Assembly (NCBI GenBank): GCA_945919075.1
Contig: CAMEIX010000004.1
Span: 1-64,000, forward strand
DNA length: 64,000 nucleotides
Direction of reading: 5' to 3'
DNA from: an uncultured Lachnospiraceae bacterium
GTDB lineage: Bacteria > Bacillota > Clostridia > Lachnospirales > Lachnospiraceae
The notes beneath the pieces are model-generated. The model ran no database searches, had not been told where the DNA came from, and was given only the letters and a program-made list of their open reading frames with translations. How positions within the stretch are numbered: position 1 is the first letter of the stretch; each line of letters begins with the position of its first letter. Positions 56,108 to 64,000 of the stretch are shown here, one piece after another. The position numbers and the translations under genes are program-made.

Positions 56108-56754
56108 CAAAGAGTTTCTATTATTTGCAGACTTTTAAATGGTTTGTCCATAAATCGCTTTCGATACTTTTCTGCCACTTTTATAAGTTCTGCCAAAACC
56201 GCCTCGCTTACCGTAAAGGTATATAGTTTTTCCACCGCACTTTCTGCAATGAAATTCAGTGCATAAACAGCACCATCCGTCAGGGTTTCGTCAGCCGGCA
56301 CTCCCGGGTATTCTCCATTCACACAAATTGCCTTGATTTCATAAACAGCCTTTATCAGGCGGTTATCCAGGCCTTTGTGCTCCAATGCCCGCATACTCTG
56401 GTACAAAAGTTTGAGCATCTCTTTCTCATCGTTGTTTTCCCGGGTATAATAATCTGCAATTTCCAAGAAATACATGCCAAAATAGGCACCTTCAAAATCT
56501 TCCCGGAGTTCTTCAAAAAATTTGCTGATATTCACATCCAGTAAGCGGTATGAATTTTTCCCCTGATATAATTTAAATTCACCAAAAGAAAAAGGGCTGG
56601 TTGCTGCCATAAACCGACTTCCCGGTCTTCTCGCTCCTTGTGCAAAGGCAGTAATCTTCCCTTTTTCCTTTGTTAAAATGCTGATTCTTCTGTCATATTC
56701 ACCGACAGGCATCTGGCTTATCACCATCCCTGTCACCATACAAAAATCCTGCAT
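56104..56754 (-). CDS. recO: DNA repair protein RecO
   Basis: A 216-residue recombination mediator that loads RecA with RecR. The N-terminal OB-fold reads VTGMVISQMPVGEYDRRISILTK, then GKITAFAQGARRPGSRF and SPFSFGEFKLYQGKNSYRL. The helical C-terminal domain lacks the Cys4 zinc finger of many RecO proteins, keeping one Cys (ICVNGEYPG). The chosen ATG has GGAGAG 7 nt upstream and lies within the 3' end of the small gene before it; a longer frame opening at 56838 gives no homologous sequence. Confidence 0.92.
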   Translation of the reverse strand: MQDFCMVTGMVISQMPVGEYDRRISILTKEKGKITAFAQGARRPGSRFMAATSPFSFGEFKLYQGKNSYRLLDVNISKFFEELREDFEGAYFGMYFLEIADYYTRENNDEKEMLKLLYQSMRALEHKGLDNRLIKAVYEIKAICVNGEYPGVPADETLTDGAVYALNFIAESAVEKLYTFTVSEAVLAELIKVAEKYRKRFMDKPFKSLQIIETLC

Positions 56755-56875
56755 GCGCAGACTCTCCACAACCTGTATCTTTTGTTTCTTTTTCCTTTTT
56801 TTGCTCGGCGTAGGCCAGATAGTCCTCAATCCGGCCACTCGCCATAAAATGATTCCAGTAATTTATTTCGTTCAT
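56699..56875 (-). CDS. Small YqzL-like protein between era and recO
   Basis: A 58-residue frame reading MNEINYWNHFMASGRIEDYL, then AYAEQKKEKE and ending GDKPDACR. The N-terminal 25 residues resemble YqzL-type proteins (W-x-x-F-x-x-x-G-x-I-x-D-Y-L), which in Firmicutes are encoded between era and recO. AAAGGGGG lies 8 nt upstream. Its last 56 nt overlap recO in another phase. Function unknown. Confidence 0.65.
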   Translation of the reverse strand: MNEINYWNHFMASGRIEDYLAYAEQKKEKETKDTGCGESAHAGFLYGDRDGDKPDACR

Positions 56876-56932
56876 CTCCTGCGCCCCCTTTTACTTCCCT
56901 ATTAGGGTTTGCAAAAAATGCTTTTCTATGCG

Positions 56933-57844
56933 TTACTCTTTGGTATCTTTTTCATTATACCCAAAGTTCTTTAAGAGAAAATCACTGTCCCTCCAGTCCT
57001 TTTTCACCTTCACCCAGAGCTTTAAGTTAACCTGCATTTCCAGCATATCCTCAATATCCTGTCTTGCATAAGTACCAATCTTTTTTAACATAGCCCCGCC
57101 CTTTCCGATAATAATTCCCTTGTGGGAATCTCTCTCACAGACGATGGTTGCCTCAATATCCACAATGGTCTTCTTAAACTTCATGCTCTCCACACTGACC
57201 GCTACACCATGGGGGATTTCATCCTCCAGAAGACGGAGTGTCTTTTCACGGATAAGTTCTGCCACAATCTGTCTCGTGGGCTGATCCGTAACGGTATCTT
57301 CATCATAAAATGCCGGTCCGTAAGGCAGATATTTCATAATACATTTAATCAGTTCTTCGGTATTATCCTCTTTCAGTGCGGAGACCGGAACGATCTCCGC
57401 AAAGTTATATTCTTTTCTGTAGGTATCAATGCATTCTAAAAGCTGCTCCTTTTTCACCGTATCAATCTTATTGATTACCAGAATCACCGGGGTGTTGGTC
57501 TTTTTAAGCTGTTCTATGATATGGCGTTCTCCGGCTCCGATAAAGTTGGTGGGTTCCACCAACCACAGAATGACATCCACTTCCGACATGGTCTTCTGCG
57601 CTACATTCACCATGTAATCGCCCAGCTTATTCTTTGCCTTGTGAATTCCCGGCGTATCCAGGAAAACAATCTGCCCCTCCTTTGATGTGTAAACGGTCTG
57701 AATCCGGTTACGGGTGGTCTGCGGCTTGTTGGAGGTGATGGCAATCTTTTGTCCGATGACACAGTTCATTAATGTAGATTTTCCAACATTCGGTCTTCCG
57801 ATCAGAGACACAAATCCGGACTTAAAAGAAGCATTTTCACTCAT
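56933..57844 (-). CDS. era: GTPase Era
   Basis: A 303-residue GTPase that binds the 3' end of 16S rRNA and helps 30S maturation. G1 is GRPNVGKS (16-23), G3 DTPG, G4 NKID; the C-terminal KH domain reads CERDSHKGIIIGKGGAMLKKIG. The ATG overlaps the stop of the upstream DUF4349 gene by one base (TAATG), so translation is coupled. Normal length and motifs. Confidence 0.97.
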   Translation of the reverse strand: MSENASFKSGFVSLIGRPNVGKSTLMNCVIGQKIAITSNKPQTTRNRIQTVYTSKEGQIVFLDTPGIHKAKNKLGDYMVNVAQKTMSEVDVILWLVEPTNFIGAGERHIIEQLKKTNTPVILVINKIDTVKKEQLLECIDTYRKEYNFAEIVPVSALKEDNTEELIKCIMKYLPYGPAFYDEDTVTDQPTRQIVAELIREKTLRLLEDEIPHGVAVSVESMKFKKTIVDIEATIVCERDSHKGIIIGKGGAMLKKIGTYARQDIEDMLEMQVNLKLWVKVKKDWRDSDFLLKNFGYNEKDTKE

Positions 57845-58845
57845 TATTTCTTAACCTCTTCCTCTTTTGCTAATTTCTCCATCTTTCTTTTCTGTCTTTT
57901 CAGACTCTGTTTCACAATCAAAACAAGAATCAGAATGAAAAGTCCGAGAATAATGGCTGCAAGAACAATATAAGGTAATACTACCACAAACAGGATGAAG
58001 AATTCTACCAGACCATCCCAAATATTTTCAAGACTGTCTACAAACCCTTTGCTGATTCTCTCCCAGGTGCTCTCTTCTTCCACATCCACAGGGGTAAGTT
58101 CCACAACTTCGTTAACATTTAAGGTGATGGTGCTGTATTCGATCTGGCTGTCATATGACCGAATAGATCTCTCAATACTTTCCAACTGGTACCGGATATC
58201 GGATAGTCTGCTCTCAATCGTTAACATATCCTCCAAATCCTGCGCTTCCTCCAAAAGCGCCATCAGACGTTCCTGCTCAATTTTGAGAGTTGCCTTGTGA
58301 CTTTCCAAATCCACATATTCGGTTGTAACATCGGTTTCCTGTTCATTGCGGCTTACAACATTTCCTTTATCCGCAATTTCTCCCAAAAACTCATCCACTC
58401 TTGTTTTGGGAATCCGAAATACAATATAGGCATTCCGGTTCTTACGATATGCGGAGGTGCCAGAATAATAGGTACTGTTATAATTGCTTCCGTTATTTAC
58501 GTTATAGGTTTCCGCGTAACCGCCAAGACTGTCGGCTTTCGTCTTAAGATTATCCAGAAGTTCATCAAACTCCAGTGTTTCTACGGTCAGATTTGCGGTC
58601 CGAATCAGTTTCCGGCCGCTGCGGACACTTTCCGTTCCATCCACGGTACTGTTTAAAGCGGTATCATAGCTGTTTCCCGCAACAGCTTCGGTATAGATAC
58701 CATCCGTCTGAACCTCTTCCATCGCCATGTCTGCGTTATCATATCTTATGGCCATGGCCTCACTTTTGCTCGAACCGCTATCTCCACATCCTGACAGGCA
58801 CAAAATTGCCGACAACAATAAAATCCCAATACCCTTCTTTTTCAT
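57844..58845 (-). CDS. DUF4349 lipoprotein
   Basis: A 333-residue lipoprotein (lipobox LSGC). The DUF4349 domain (about 80-290) starts at RKLIRTANLTVETLEFDELL and includes GGYAETYNV, a long coiled-coil (about 185-240) and SRLSDIRYQLESIERSIRSYDSQIEYSTITL. A C-terminal transmembrane helix (about 285-315) and a basic tail follow, so the domain is held at the outer face by both ends. AAGGAGG lies 6 nt before the chosen ATG. Function of DUF4349 is unknown. Confidence 0.85.
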   Translation of the reverse strand: MKKKGIGILLLSAILCLSGCGDSGSSKSEAMAIRYDNADMAMEEVQTDGIYTEAVAGNSYDTALNSTVDGTESVRSGRKLIRTANLTVETLEFDELLDNLKTKADSLGGYAETYNVNNGSNYNSTYYSGTSAYRKNRNAYIVFRIPKTRVDEFLGEIADKGNVVSRNEQETDVTTEYVDLESHKATLKIEQERLMALLEEAQDLEDMLTIESRLSDIRYQLESIERSIRSYDSQIEYSTITLNVNEVVELTPVDVEEESTWERISKGFVDSLENIWDGLVEFFILFVVVLPYIVLAAIILGLFILILVLIVKQSLKRQKRKMEKLAKEEEVKK

Positions 58846-58865
58846 ACTGCTCCTCCTTAACATGC

Positions 58866-61784
58866 TTAAATCAGATTTTCCACCTTATCAAACAGTTCTT
58901 TGGATTCGGAAATCTTTTCTGCATTTCCTACAACGCAAAGGCATTCATCCCCCATAAATGCCCGAATCTGCTCGGAAGTTCTCTTTAAATCCTGTGCAGT
59001 GGTTCCAAGCACTTCGTCCCTTTCCTTCTGCAAATCCTCATCCGTAAGATCGGTCATAAAACCGGAAAGAGAAAACAATCCTTTCCCTGCGGCGCTCATG
59101 GGCACATCCAGGTCACTGATTGCTCCGATAATAAACTGTGTCAGTTCCCGCTCATCGGGTTCAAAGCCGGCAATATAATCCGCCGCATTTTCATAGACCT
59201 GAATGGTGTTTTTCAGATTCGGATCACGATAAGAAACAAAATAACAGTCCCCTGACTGGGCAAATCCACACATACATCCGTATGCTCCGCCTTTGACGCG
59301 AACCTGGTTCCATAAATAATCATATCCCATCATAACCTTCAGCACACGAAGTACTCCGGTATAAGGAATGCCTTTTTTACGGAAGTTTCCTGCGCGGCAT
59401 ACATATTGTACCTGCCCGGGAGTCTTAAATCCCTCACGTTTAATCTTAAGATTCGGCTCATAAAGTCCTGTCTGAACCGGTGTTTTATTAAGTTCTTCTT
59501 TTAAGATACGAACCTGTTCTTCTATTTTTATGGAAATTTTTTCATTTCCGGTAAAATCTACCATGAGATTTTCTGGACGGAAAATGATATTTACCAGTTC
59601 CTTAAGGCAATGAATCAATTCGTCTGCTTTTTCCTCAAAATTTGCGGTCAGACTATCGAGGAACCGATAATAAGCAATCCCGGACATCATTTCATTGGTG
59701 GCTGCCGTTTTGGAAATGCCGGACAGGGCTCTTGTGACAGCTACGGAATGTGCTCCGGCCATCATATTTCCACGCATTTTGGATTTATTTTCCAACAAAA
59801 TCTCTTTCAGGCGTTTTTTATCCTCAAACTTTGTGTTTAAGAGCATTTCCTTCATCAGGGCGAAAGCATCCTCCACACCGGTCTCTAACACCTTCACTTT
59901 ACATTCCAGGGTCTTGGTACATTTTTCAAGGTCCAGTTTACTGCCGTAAAGATTGCTTACGGTACTCATGCCGCCGGTTTTAATCAGAATCTCGTTAAAG
60001 AGTTCAGAATACGCATAGTGTTTGGTATCCATAAGTCCCAGAATATCCTTGAGAACACCCACATAGCAAATCAGTTCTTCCGGCACATTTTTCATATCAA
60101 AAATCAGCCGGATATAGGCAATGCCGTTACTGTATATATTGTGGTACAGGAATCTGGTGTCCCCGATCATACGTAAGTCATTGATGAAATGCGCCGCTTC
60201 CTTCTTCATATCGCTTCTCTTAAGAAGGGGGATTTTTTCCAGATCTTCTTCTTTGTCGGGAGCATCCTGATACTCTTTCAGTTCCTTACTGAAGGCCACA
60301 ATTTTCTCCAGTTCCTCTTTGGAAAGAGTCTCCTTATAGGCCTCTAATTTTTCCATGGATTCCTTTTCCTTCTGTTCGGTAAGGCCGGCTTTCGGAACTA
60401 GAATTACAATGGATTTGTGTGTATTATCAATCAGATACTCCTGAATCAGTTTTTCAAAATAATCTCCCCCCGCCTTCTCTCTGAGAGCGGTATAGGTCTC
60501 ATTTGCCTCCACATGTAAGAAAGGCTTGCTGTCATCATATAACCAGCTGTCAAACATCTGCAGACCATACATAAGTCCTTTTGGGGTGGAGCCGAAATCG
60601 GCTTCCCGATATTTGAATTCATAGAAATTAAGTCCTGCAAGAAGTGCTTTTTTATCCAGTCCCTTTTTGCATACATCGGAGAGAACCTCTGAAATAATGG
60701 ACAAAAATCTTTCTTCCATATCTGCTTCGGCATTCTTTGCCACAATGCTGAAATAAGGCTGTTTGGAACCGTTGTCGTAGACACTGTAAACATCCGTTCC
60801 GATTCCCGCATCGGTAAGTGCCCTCTTTAAGACGGCTCCGGGTGCGGTACACAGTGCATAATCCAGAATCTGGAACGCAATATAAAGTTCCTTATCCATG
60901 GTATCCCCGACTGAAATATTTAAGGACAGATAGGTGTTTTCCTTTTCTTCCTCCGTCTCATTTACCGGGTACTCCTTTACTACACGATTCACTTTGGTGA
61001 ATGCTTTCTGCGTGTCAATCTCAGAATCAACCTTTTTCTCTTCATAAAGGGACAGATATTCCTTATCCAGATAATCAAGCCTCTCCGCCATATCCATATC
61101 TCCGTAAAGGTAGATATAACTGTTGGACGGATGATAATACCGGGAATGAAAATCCAGAAATTCTTCATAACTCAGTTCGGGAATCACATCCGGGTCTCCG
61201 CCGGATTCAAAGCCGTAAGTGGTGTCCGGGTAAAGGGAATTAAATACCTCTCTGGAAAATACTTCATCCGGGGAAGAAAAGGCCCCTTTCATTTCGTTAT
61301 AAACAACACCATTGATGGTAAGCGGTGCATCCACATCTTCCATCTCATAATGCCAGCCTTCCTGACGGAAGATTTTTTCTTCCTTGTAGATATTCGGATG
61401 AAAAACCGCATCCAGATATACATCCATAAGATTCTTAAAATCCGTATCGTTGCAGCTTGCCACGGGATAAACGGTCTTGTCCGGGTAAGTCATGGCATTT
61501 AAGAACGTGTTTAGAGATCCTTTGACCAGTTCCACAAAGGGGTCCTTTACGGGATATTTGTCCGAACCGCAAAGTACGGTGTGTTCTACAATATGCGCTA
61601 CTCCGGTACTGTCCTTGGGTGGTGTCCGAAATCCAATGCAGAATACCTTGTTTTCATCATCATTCTTTAATAAGGCCACTTTTGCGCCGGTCTTTTTATG
61701 TCTTAAGTATACACCTTCGGAATGGATATCTTCCATTTCCCTTCTCTCCATAATCTCGTATGCTGCTAAATCTTCCAGTCTCAT
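58866..61784 (-). CDS. M16C family metallopeptidase (PreP/Hyp-type insulinase)
   Basis: A 972-residue cytosolic peptidase. The inverted zinc motif HIVEH is at 64-68 and a third ligand Glu is at 164 in VYNEMKGAFS, 96 residues later as in PreP peptidases. GSLNTFLNAMTYPDKTVYPVAS is family-typical, and the C-terminal half repeats the fold without zinc ligands (VRVKGGAYGCMC). It likely degrades short peptides in a closed chamber. It precedes the DUF4349 lipoprotein gene by 20 nt. Confidence 0.93.
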   Translation of the reverse strand: MRLEDLAAYEIMERREMEDIHSEGVYLRHKKTGAKVALLKNDDENKVFCIGFRTPPKDSTGVAHIVEHTVLCGSDKYPVKDPFVELVKGSLNTFLNAMTYPDKTVYPVASCNDTDFKNLMDVYLDAVFHPNIYKEEKIFRQEGWHYEMEDVDAPLTINGVVYNEMKGAFSSPDEVFSREVFNSLYPDTTYGFESGGDPDVIPELSYEEFLDFHSRYYHPSNSYIYLYGDMDMAERLDYLDKEYLSLYEEKKVDSEIDTQKAFTKVNRVVKEYPVNETEEEKENTYLSLNISVGDTMDKELYIAFQILDYALCTAPGAVLKRALTDAGIGTDVYSVYDNGSKQPYFSIVAKNAEADMEERFLSIISEVLSDVCKKGLDKKALLAGLNFYEFKYREADFGSTPKGLMYGLQMFDSWLYDDSKPFLHVEANETYTALREKAGGDYFEKLIQEYLIDNTHKSIVILVPKAGLTEQKEKESMEKLEAYKETLSKEELEKIVAFSKELKEYQDAPDKEEDLEKIPLLKRSDMKKEAAHFINDLRMIGDTRFLYHNIYSNGIAYIRLIFDMKNVPEELICYVGVLKDILGLMDTKHYAYSELFNEILIKTGGMSTVSNLYGSKLDLEKCTKTLECKVKVLETGVEDAFALMKEMLLNTKFEDKKRLKEILLENKSKMRGNMMAGAHSVAVTRALSGISKTAATNEMMSGIAYYRFLDSLTANFEEKADELIHCLKELVNIIFRPENLMVDFTGNEKISIKIEEQVRILKEELNKTPVQTGLYEPNLKIKREGFKTPGQVQYVCRAGNFRKKGIPYTGVLRVLKVMMGYDYLWNQVRVKGGAYGCMCGFAQSGDCYFVSYRDPNLKNTIQVYENAADYIAGFEPDERELTQFIIGAISDLDVPMSAAGKGLFSLSGFMTDLTDEDLQKERDEVLGTTAQDLKRTSEQIRAFMGDECLCVVGNAEKISESKELFDKVENLI

Positions 61785-61800
61785 TTATGCTGCTCCTTAT

Positions 61801-62196
61801 TTATAATGTCATTAATGCTAATTTGGAAAAAATAATTTCCTGAATCATAACTCCCTGTTTCTCTTTATCCGCAGGATCTATTTTTACAAAATCCTGCAAT
61901 TTCATGGTGGTGGTAGTATATTTCCCATTTTTTAAGATACTGATTCTCACTCTCGCTTTTAACTGCAGAAAAGTCTGATAGGCAAAGCCCGAGCCTTTCA
62001 TGTAATACAAATGGCTTTCTAAGGACGGGTCGTCGTCCTCCAGTTCCGGTTTAATGTACTGATTAATCATCTTTTTAATCTTAAAAGGAATCTCTTCCTC
62101 GTCAATCAGTTTCCCGTAGGTAAATCTGGCACCGATATAAACATTGGAAAGATCCTGCATAAAATGCTTATAATCCCTATTCTCCGGTTGTGTCAT
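61801..62196 (-). CDS. Conserved hypothetical protein
   Basis: A 131-residue soluble protein of mixed alpha/beta character, with no motif I recognise. It overlaps the end of the sigma-like gene by 20 nt, so the two are coupled, and precedes the M16C peptidase by 16 nt. Function unknown. Confidence 0.6.
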   Translation of the reverse strand: MTQPENRDYKHFMQDLSNVYIGARFTYGKLIDEEEIPFKIKKMINQYIKPELEDDDPSLESHLYYMKGSGFAYQTFLQLKARVRISILKNGKYTTTTMKLQDFVKIDPADKEKQGVMIQEIIFSKLALMTL

Positions 62197-62785
62197 TTCC
62201 GTTATCCTCTGCGCCCTCAGGCATCTCTTCCCCTTTTTGTTTTGCGTTTTCTTCTATGTAGGTTTCCATGGCATCCATCATCATGCTGCCAATCATACCA
62301 TCCGCTTCTTCCGGGCTTTCCAATGCACCCAGCATAGTGACCCCTATGGCGACCGCTACATTTCCCTCGCCAATCAGATCCTCCAAAAGGGCTCCCTGGC
62401 CCACATACAGTTTCGCCATATCCACAACCTGCGGCAGGTACATATTACAAAGTTTCTCCTGTGCCATCGTGTCCCCGGCCATTGCCGACATGGTGGCAGC
62501 ACGTTTTTCCCCGTCAGTAAAACTCGGCAATGCCTTCAGTTCATCCAGATAAATCTGGAGATACTGTTTTTCTTCACCGGACATATAATCTTCCGGGGCC
62601 ACCGCTTCTCCAACGCCGATCTTATGCTGCTTTAAATAATCGTAAACCATCTGAAACTGCTCTTCAGCAAGTTCAAACTCCGCAAAGGTTTCTTCCACCT
62701 GCTCCCCGGTCACAATCCCGCCCTGGGCTTTAGCTGTGTCTTTCAGTTCCTGCAGTTTGTCCACAAACAAAAGTTCTTTTTCCAT
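62177..62785 (-). CDS. Truncated sigma-70-like protein (regions 1 to 2.1/2.2 only)
   Basis: A 202-residue acidic protein. About 5-65 resembles sigma region 1.1 (IVTGEQVEETFAEFELAEEQFQMVYDYL split over two helices), and 75-150 resembles regions 1.2 to 2.1 (YLQIYLDELKALPSFTDGEK and LCNMYLPQVVDMAKLYVGQG, then LLEDLIGEGNVAVAIGV). The promoter-recognition regions 2.4, 3 and 4 are missing; an acidic Met/Glu-rich tail takes their place. AAAGGA lies 7 nt before the ATG. It could bind RNA polymerase core without recognising promoters; this is inference. Confidence 0.65.
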   Translation of the reverse strand: MEKELLFVDKLQELKDTAKAQGGIVTGEQVEETFAEFELAEEQFQMVYDYLKQHKIGVGEAVAPEDYMSGEEKQYLQIYLDELKALPSFTDGEKRAATMSAMAGDTMAQEKLCNMYLPQVVDMAKLYVGQGALLEDLIGEGNVAVAIGVTMLGALESPEEADGMIGSMMMDAMETYIEENAKQKGEEMPEGAEDNGNDTTGE

Positions 62786-62808
62786 TCCCAATTCCTTTCA
62801 GGTAATCA

Positions 62809-63747
62809 TTATAAAATGTGCTGATGGGTAAACAGATGGTCCTGACAGTACTCATAGTTCCCATTACACTTCGAGCAGAAACGGAACTCCAGTTCCGGGT
62901 TGCTCTCCTCGGTTCTTCCGCAGATGGCGCATTTATGCCGTGTTATATTGCGGGTTGGACGTTCCACCTGTCTCTTAAATTCCTGCCGGCGTCTGATCTG
63001 CTTGGGATTTAAGCCAATCCGCTTTCTGGAGGTGAGCCAGAACACTATAAAATTCATAACCGAGAATATGATGCTGCATCGTACAAAGATTGCAAAGTCA
63101 ATATACTGGAGTTGTCCGGCGGTGGTGGCAAAAGGAACTTTTCTGCTTTGTAATACCTCCAGAAACATAACCACACCATAGAAATACCCCAGCCATTTTA
63201 CCTTGATCGGAATGATGAACATCAGCATAACAACGGCATCCGGGAAGGTTGCTGCAAACGCAAGGAAAATAGATAGTGTCACGTAATACGTATTGAAAAA
63301 CGTACTGCCCGCTTTGAATATAATCTCCATGTTTTCGGGATTTGCCAATCCCCACTCTTCAAAAAACAGAAGTTTCACCCCGAAATAGGCCACAAAACTT
63401 CCTACCACGGTAAAAAGAAAGCCCATAAACATATAGACATTGTAGCGATAATCCCCCCAAACCCTTTCCAGAGTTTTGCCGATGGTCCAGTAGAAATAAA
63501 TCATAATCACCGTTGTAAAGATTCCACCATAGGCAGGCGGCATCAGCACCCAGGTAAAGAGCCGCCACACCTGCCCTTGTAGGATTTTGTACGGATTTAA
63601 GGTAAGATAATCCAGAATCGGGGTTCCCGTATAGTACAGAATATAACCGATTAAGTACAGAATAACAATTACGGTGGTCAGATTCGGTATCGCATATTTT
63701 CCATATTTTCTTTCAAATTGATTTGTTGATTTCATATTATTTCCCAT
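62809..63747 (-). CDS. Rhomboid-like membrane protein with C-terminal zinc ribbon
   Basis: A 312-residue protein with about six transmembrane helices. The L1-loop motif GQVWRLFTWVLMP of rhomboids is present, but I see no GxSG serine motif or catalytic His in the later helices, so it looks like a protease-dead, derlin-like member. The C-terminal tail has CAICG, CSKC and YCQDHLFTHQH, a likely zinc-binding ribbon on the cytosolic side. The start at 63747 has only a weak ribosome binding site; a Met four codons on is possible. Confidence 0.7.
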   Translation of the reverse strand: MGNNMKSTNQFERKYGKYAIPNLTTVIVILYLIGYILYYTGTPILDYLTLNPYKILQGQVWRLFTWVLMPPAYGGIFTTVIMIYFYWTIGKTLERVWGDYRYNVYMFMGFLFTVVGSFVAYFGVKLLFFEEWGLANPENMEIIFKAGSTFFNTYYVTLSIFLAFAATFPDAVVMLMFIIPIKVKWLGYFYGVVMFLEVLQSRKVPFATTAGQLQYIDFAIFVRCSIIFSVMNFIVFWLTSRKRIGLNPKQIRRRQEFKRQVERPTRNITRHKCAICGRTEESNPELEFRFCSKCNGNYEYCQDHLFTHQHIL

Positions 63748-63868
63748 ACTTTCATAGTCATTATTACAGATAATCTATTCTATCATCTCGAAATTATAAA
63801 GTAAACCGATACCCAAAGTTTTTATAAACTTTTCATTCTTTACCACTTTTTTCCTTCTCTTTTTTGCG

Positions 63869-63897
63869 TTGCTTTTTGTCTAATTTTGTCGTATAAT
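63869..63897 (+). promoter_or_regulatory. Promoter of the gene entering at the right edge
   Basis: TTGCTT (63869-63874) and TATAAT (63892-63897) are separated by 17 nt, about 75 nt upstream of the ATG at 63973. Confidence 0.65.
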
Positions 63898-63972
63898 CTC
63901 ATATGTATGCGCACCAAGCTGACATACATTACAGGGAATTATCGGAATTCTGTAAGAAAAGGATCTGAACAT

Positions 63973-64000
63973 ATGAAACATACATTAGGAATAGATATTG
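63973..64000 (+). CDS. Start of a probable ASKHA-family activase/ATPase (partial)
   Basis: Only nine codons are inside the window: MKHTLGIDI, cut by the edge. AAAAGGA lies 9 nt upstream and a good promoter precedes it. The opening matches the phosphate-1 loop of BcrA/BadF-type 2-hydroxyacyl-CoA dehydratase activators (typically followed by GSTT), but other sugar-kinase/Hsp70 fold proteins begin similarly. Confidence 0.45.

Overview
The window looks like a chromosomal segment of a gut or rumen Lachnospiraceae-type Firmicute (Clostridia). The evidence is low-to-moderate GC, AGGAGG-type ribosome binding sites, the one-chain alpha2-type glycyl-tRNA synthetase, a short S21 protein, LplA/LplB/YtcP-type sugar import with a YesM/YesN two-component system, intracellular hemicellulases, and small family markers (DUF6171, DUF4349, DUF3320). 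Most genes lie on the minus strand. No rRNA, tRNA or CRISPR array was seen.

Layout. 1-5.3 kb holds housekeeping genes: a D,D-carboxypeptidase, a CmpB-type membrane protein, rpsU, thiamine pyrophosphokinase, DegV, a GNAT acetyltransferase and an unknown protein. 5.3-28.2 kb is an arabinoxylan-utilisation locus. On the minus strand an importer operon (solute-binding lipoprotein and two permeases) reaches a terminator-like hairpin. It may read through into GH10 xylanase, YesL, an unknown membrane protein, a SASA-type esterase, GH43, a LacI-ligand-domain/GGDEF diguanylate cyclase and a PAS protein, ending at a strong terminator near 5.27 kb. Upstream lie the YesN-type regulator and YesM-type kinase, then an operon of GH51, a DUF6171 protein, xylulokinase and a FucI/AraA-like isomerase. 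Two GH43 paralogues converge at 26.8 kb. All the glycosidases lack export signals, so the likely scheme is import of oligosaccharides, cytosolic de-esterification and hydrolysis, then entry into the pentose phosphate pathway. Paired 22-bp-spaced motifs, shared by the importer promoter and the GH43 promoter, are a plausible YesN operator.

28.2-37.2 kb holds a TIR-transmembrane protein, an 1879-residue secreted Ig-like/FnIII-like surface protein and a class-C-beta-lactamase-like hydrolase. 37.2-50.4 kb is an accessory island. It contains a single-gene DUF4011-helicase-Vsr-DUF3320 protein (Hhe-like antiphage architecture), a decayed XRE gene, a glycine-rich repeat/PASTA membrane protein, a frameshifted YhcG/DUF1016 nuclease remnant behind an apparently orphaned c-di-GMP-I riboswitch with promoter and terminator, a Cys-repeat lipoprotein, a zinc-ribbon peptide, an XRE regulator, and a zinc-ribbon Ser/Thr kinase with a coupled partner. 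A GC-rich nested palindrome repeat marks its right side, and a truncated ORF fused to the helicase terminator marks its left junction.

50.5-64 kb returns to core genes: an HExxH protein, alaS, glyS, a lipoprotein, recO with an overlapping small YqzL-like ORF, era, a DUF4349 lipoprotein, an M16C peptidase, two unknowns (one a truncated sigma-70-like protein), a rhomboid-like membrane protein, and the start of a probable ASKHA-type activase on the plus strand.
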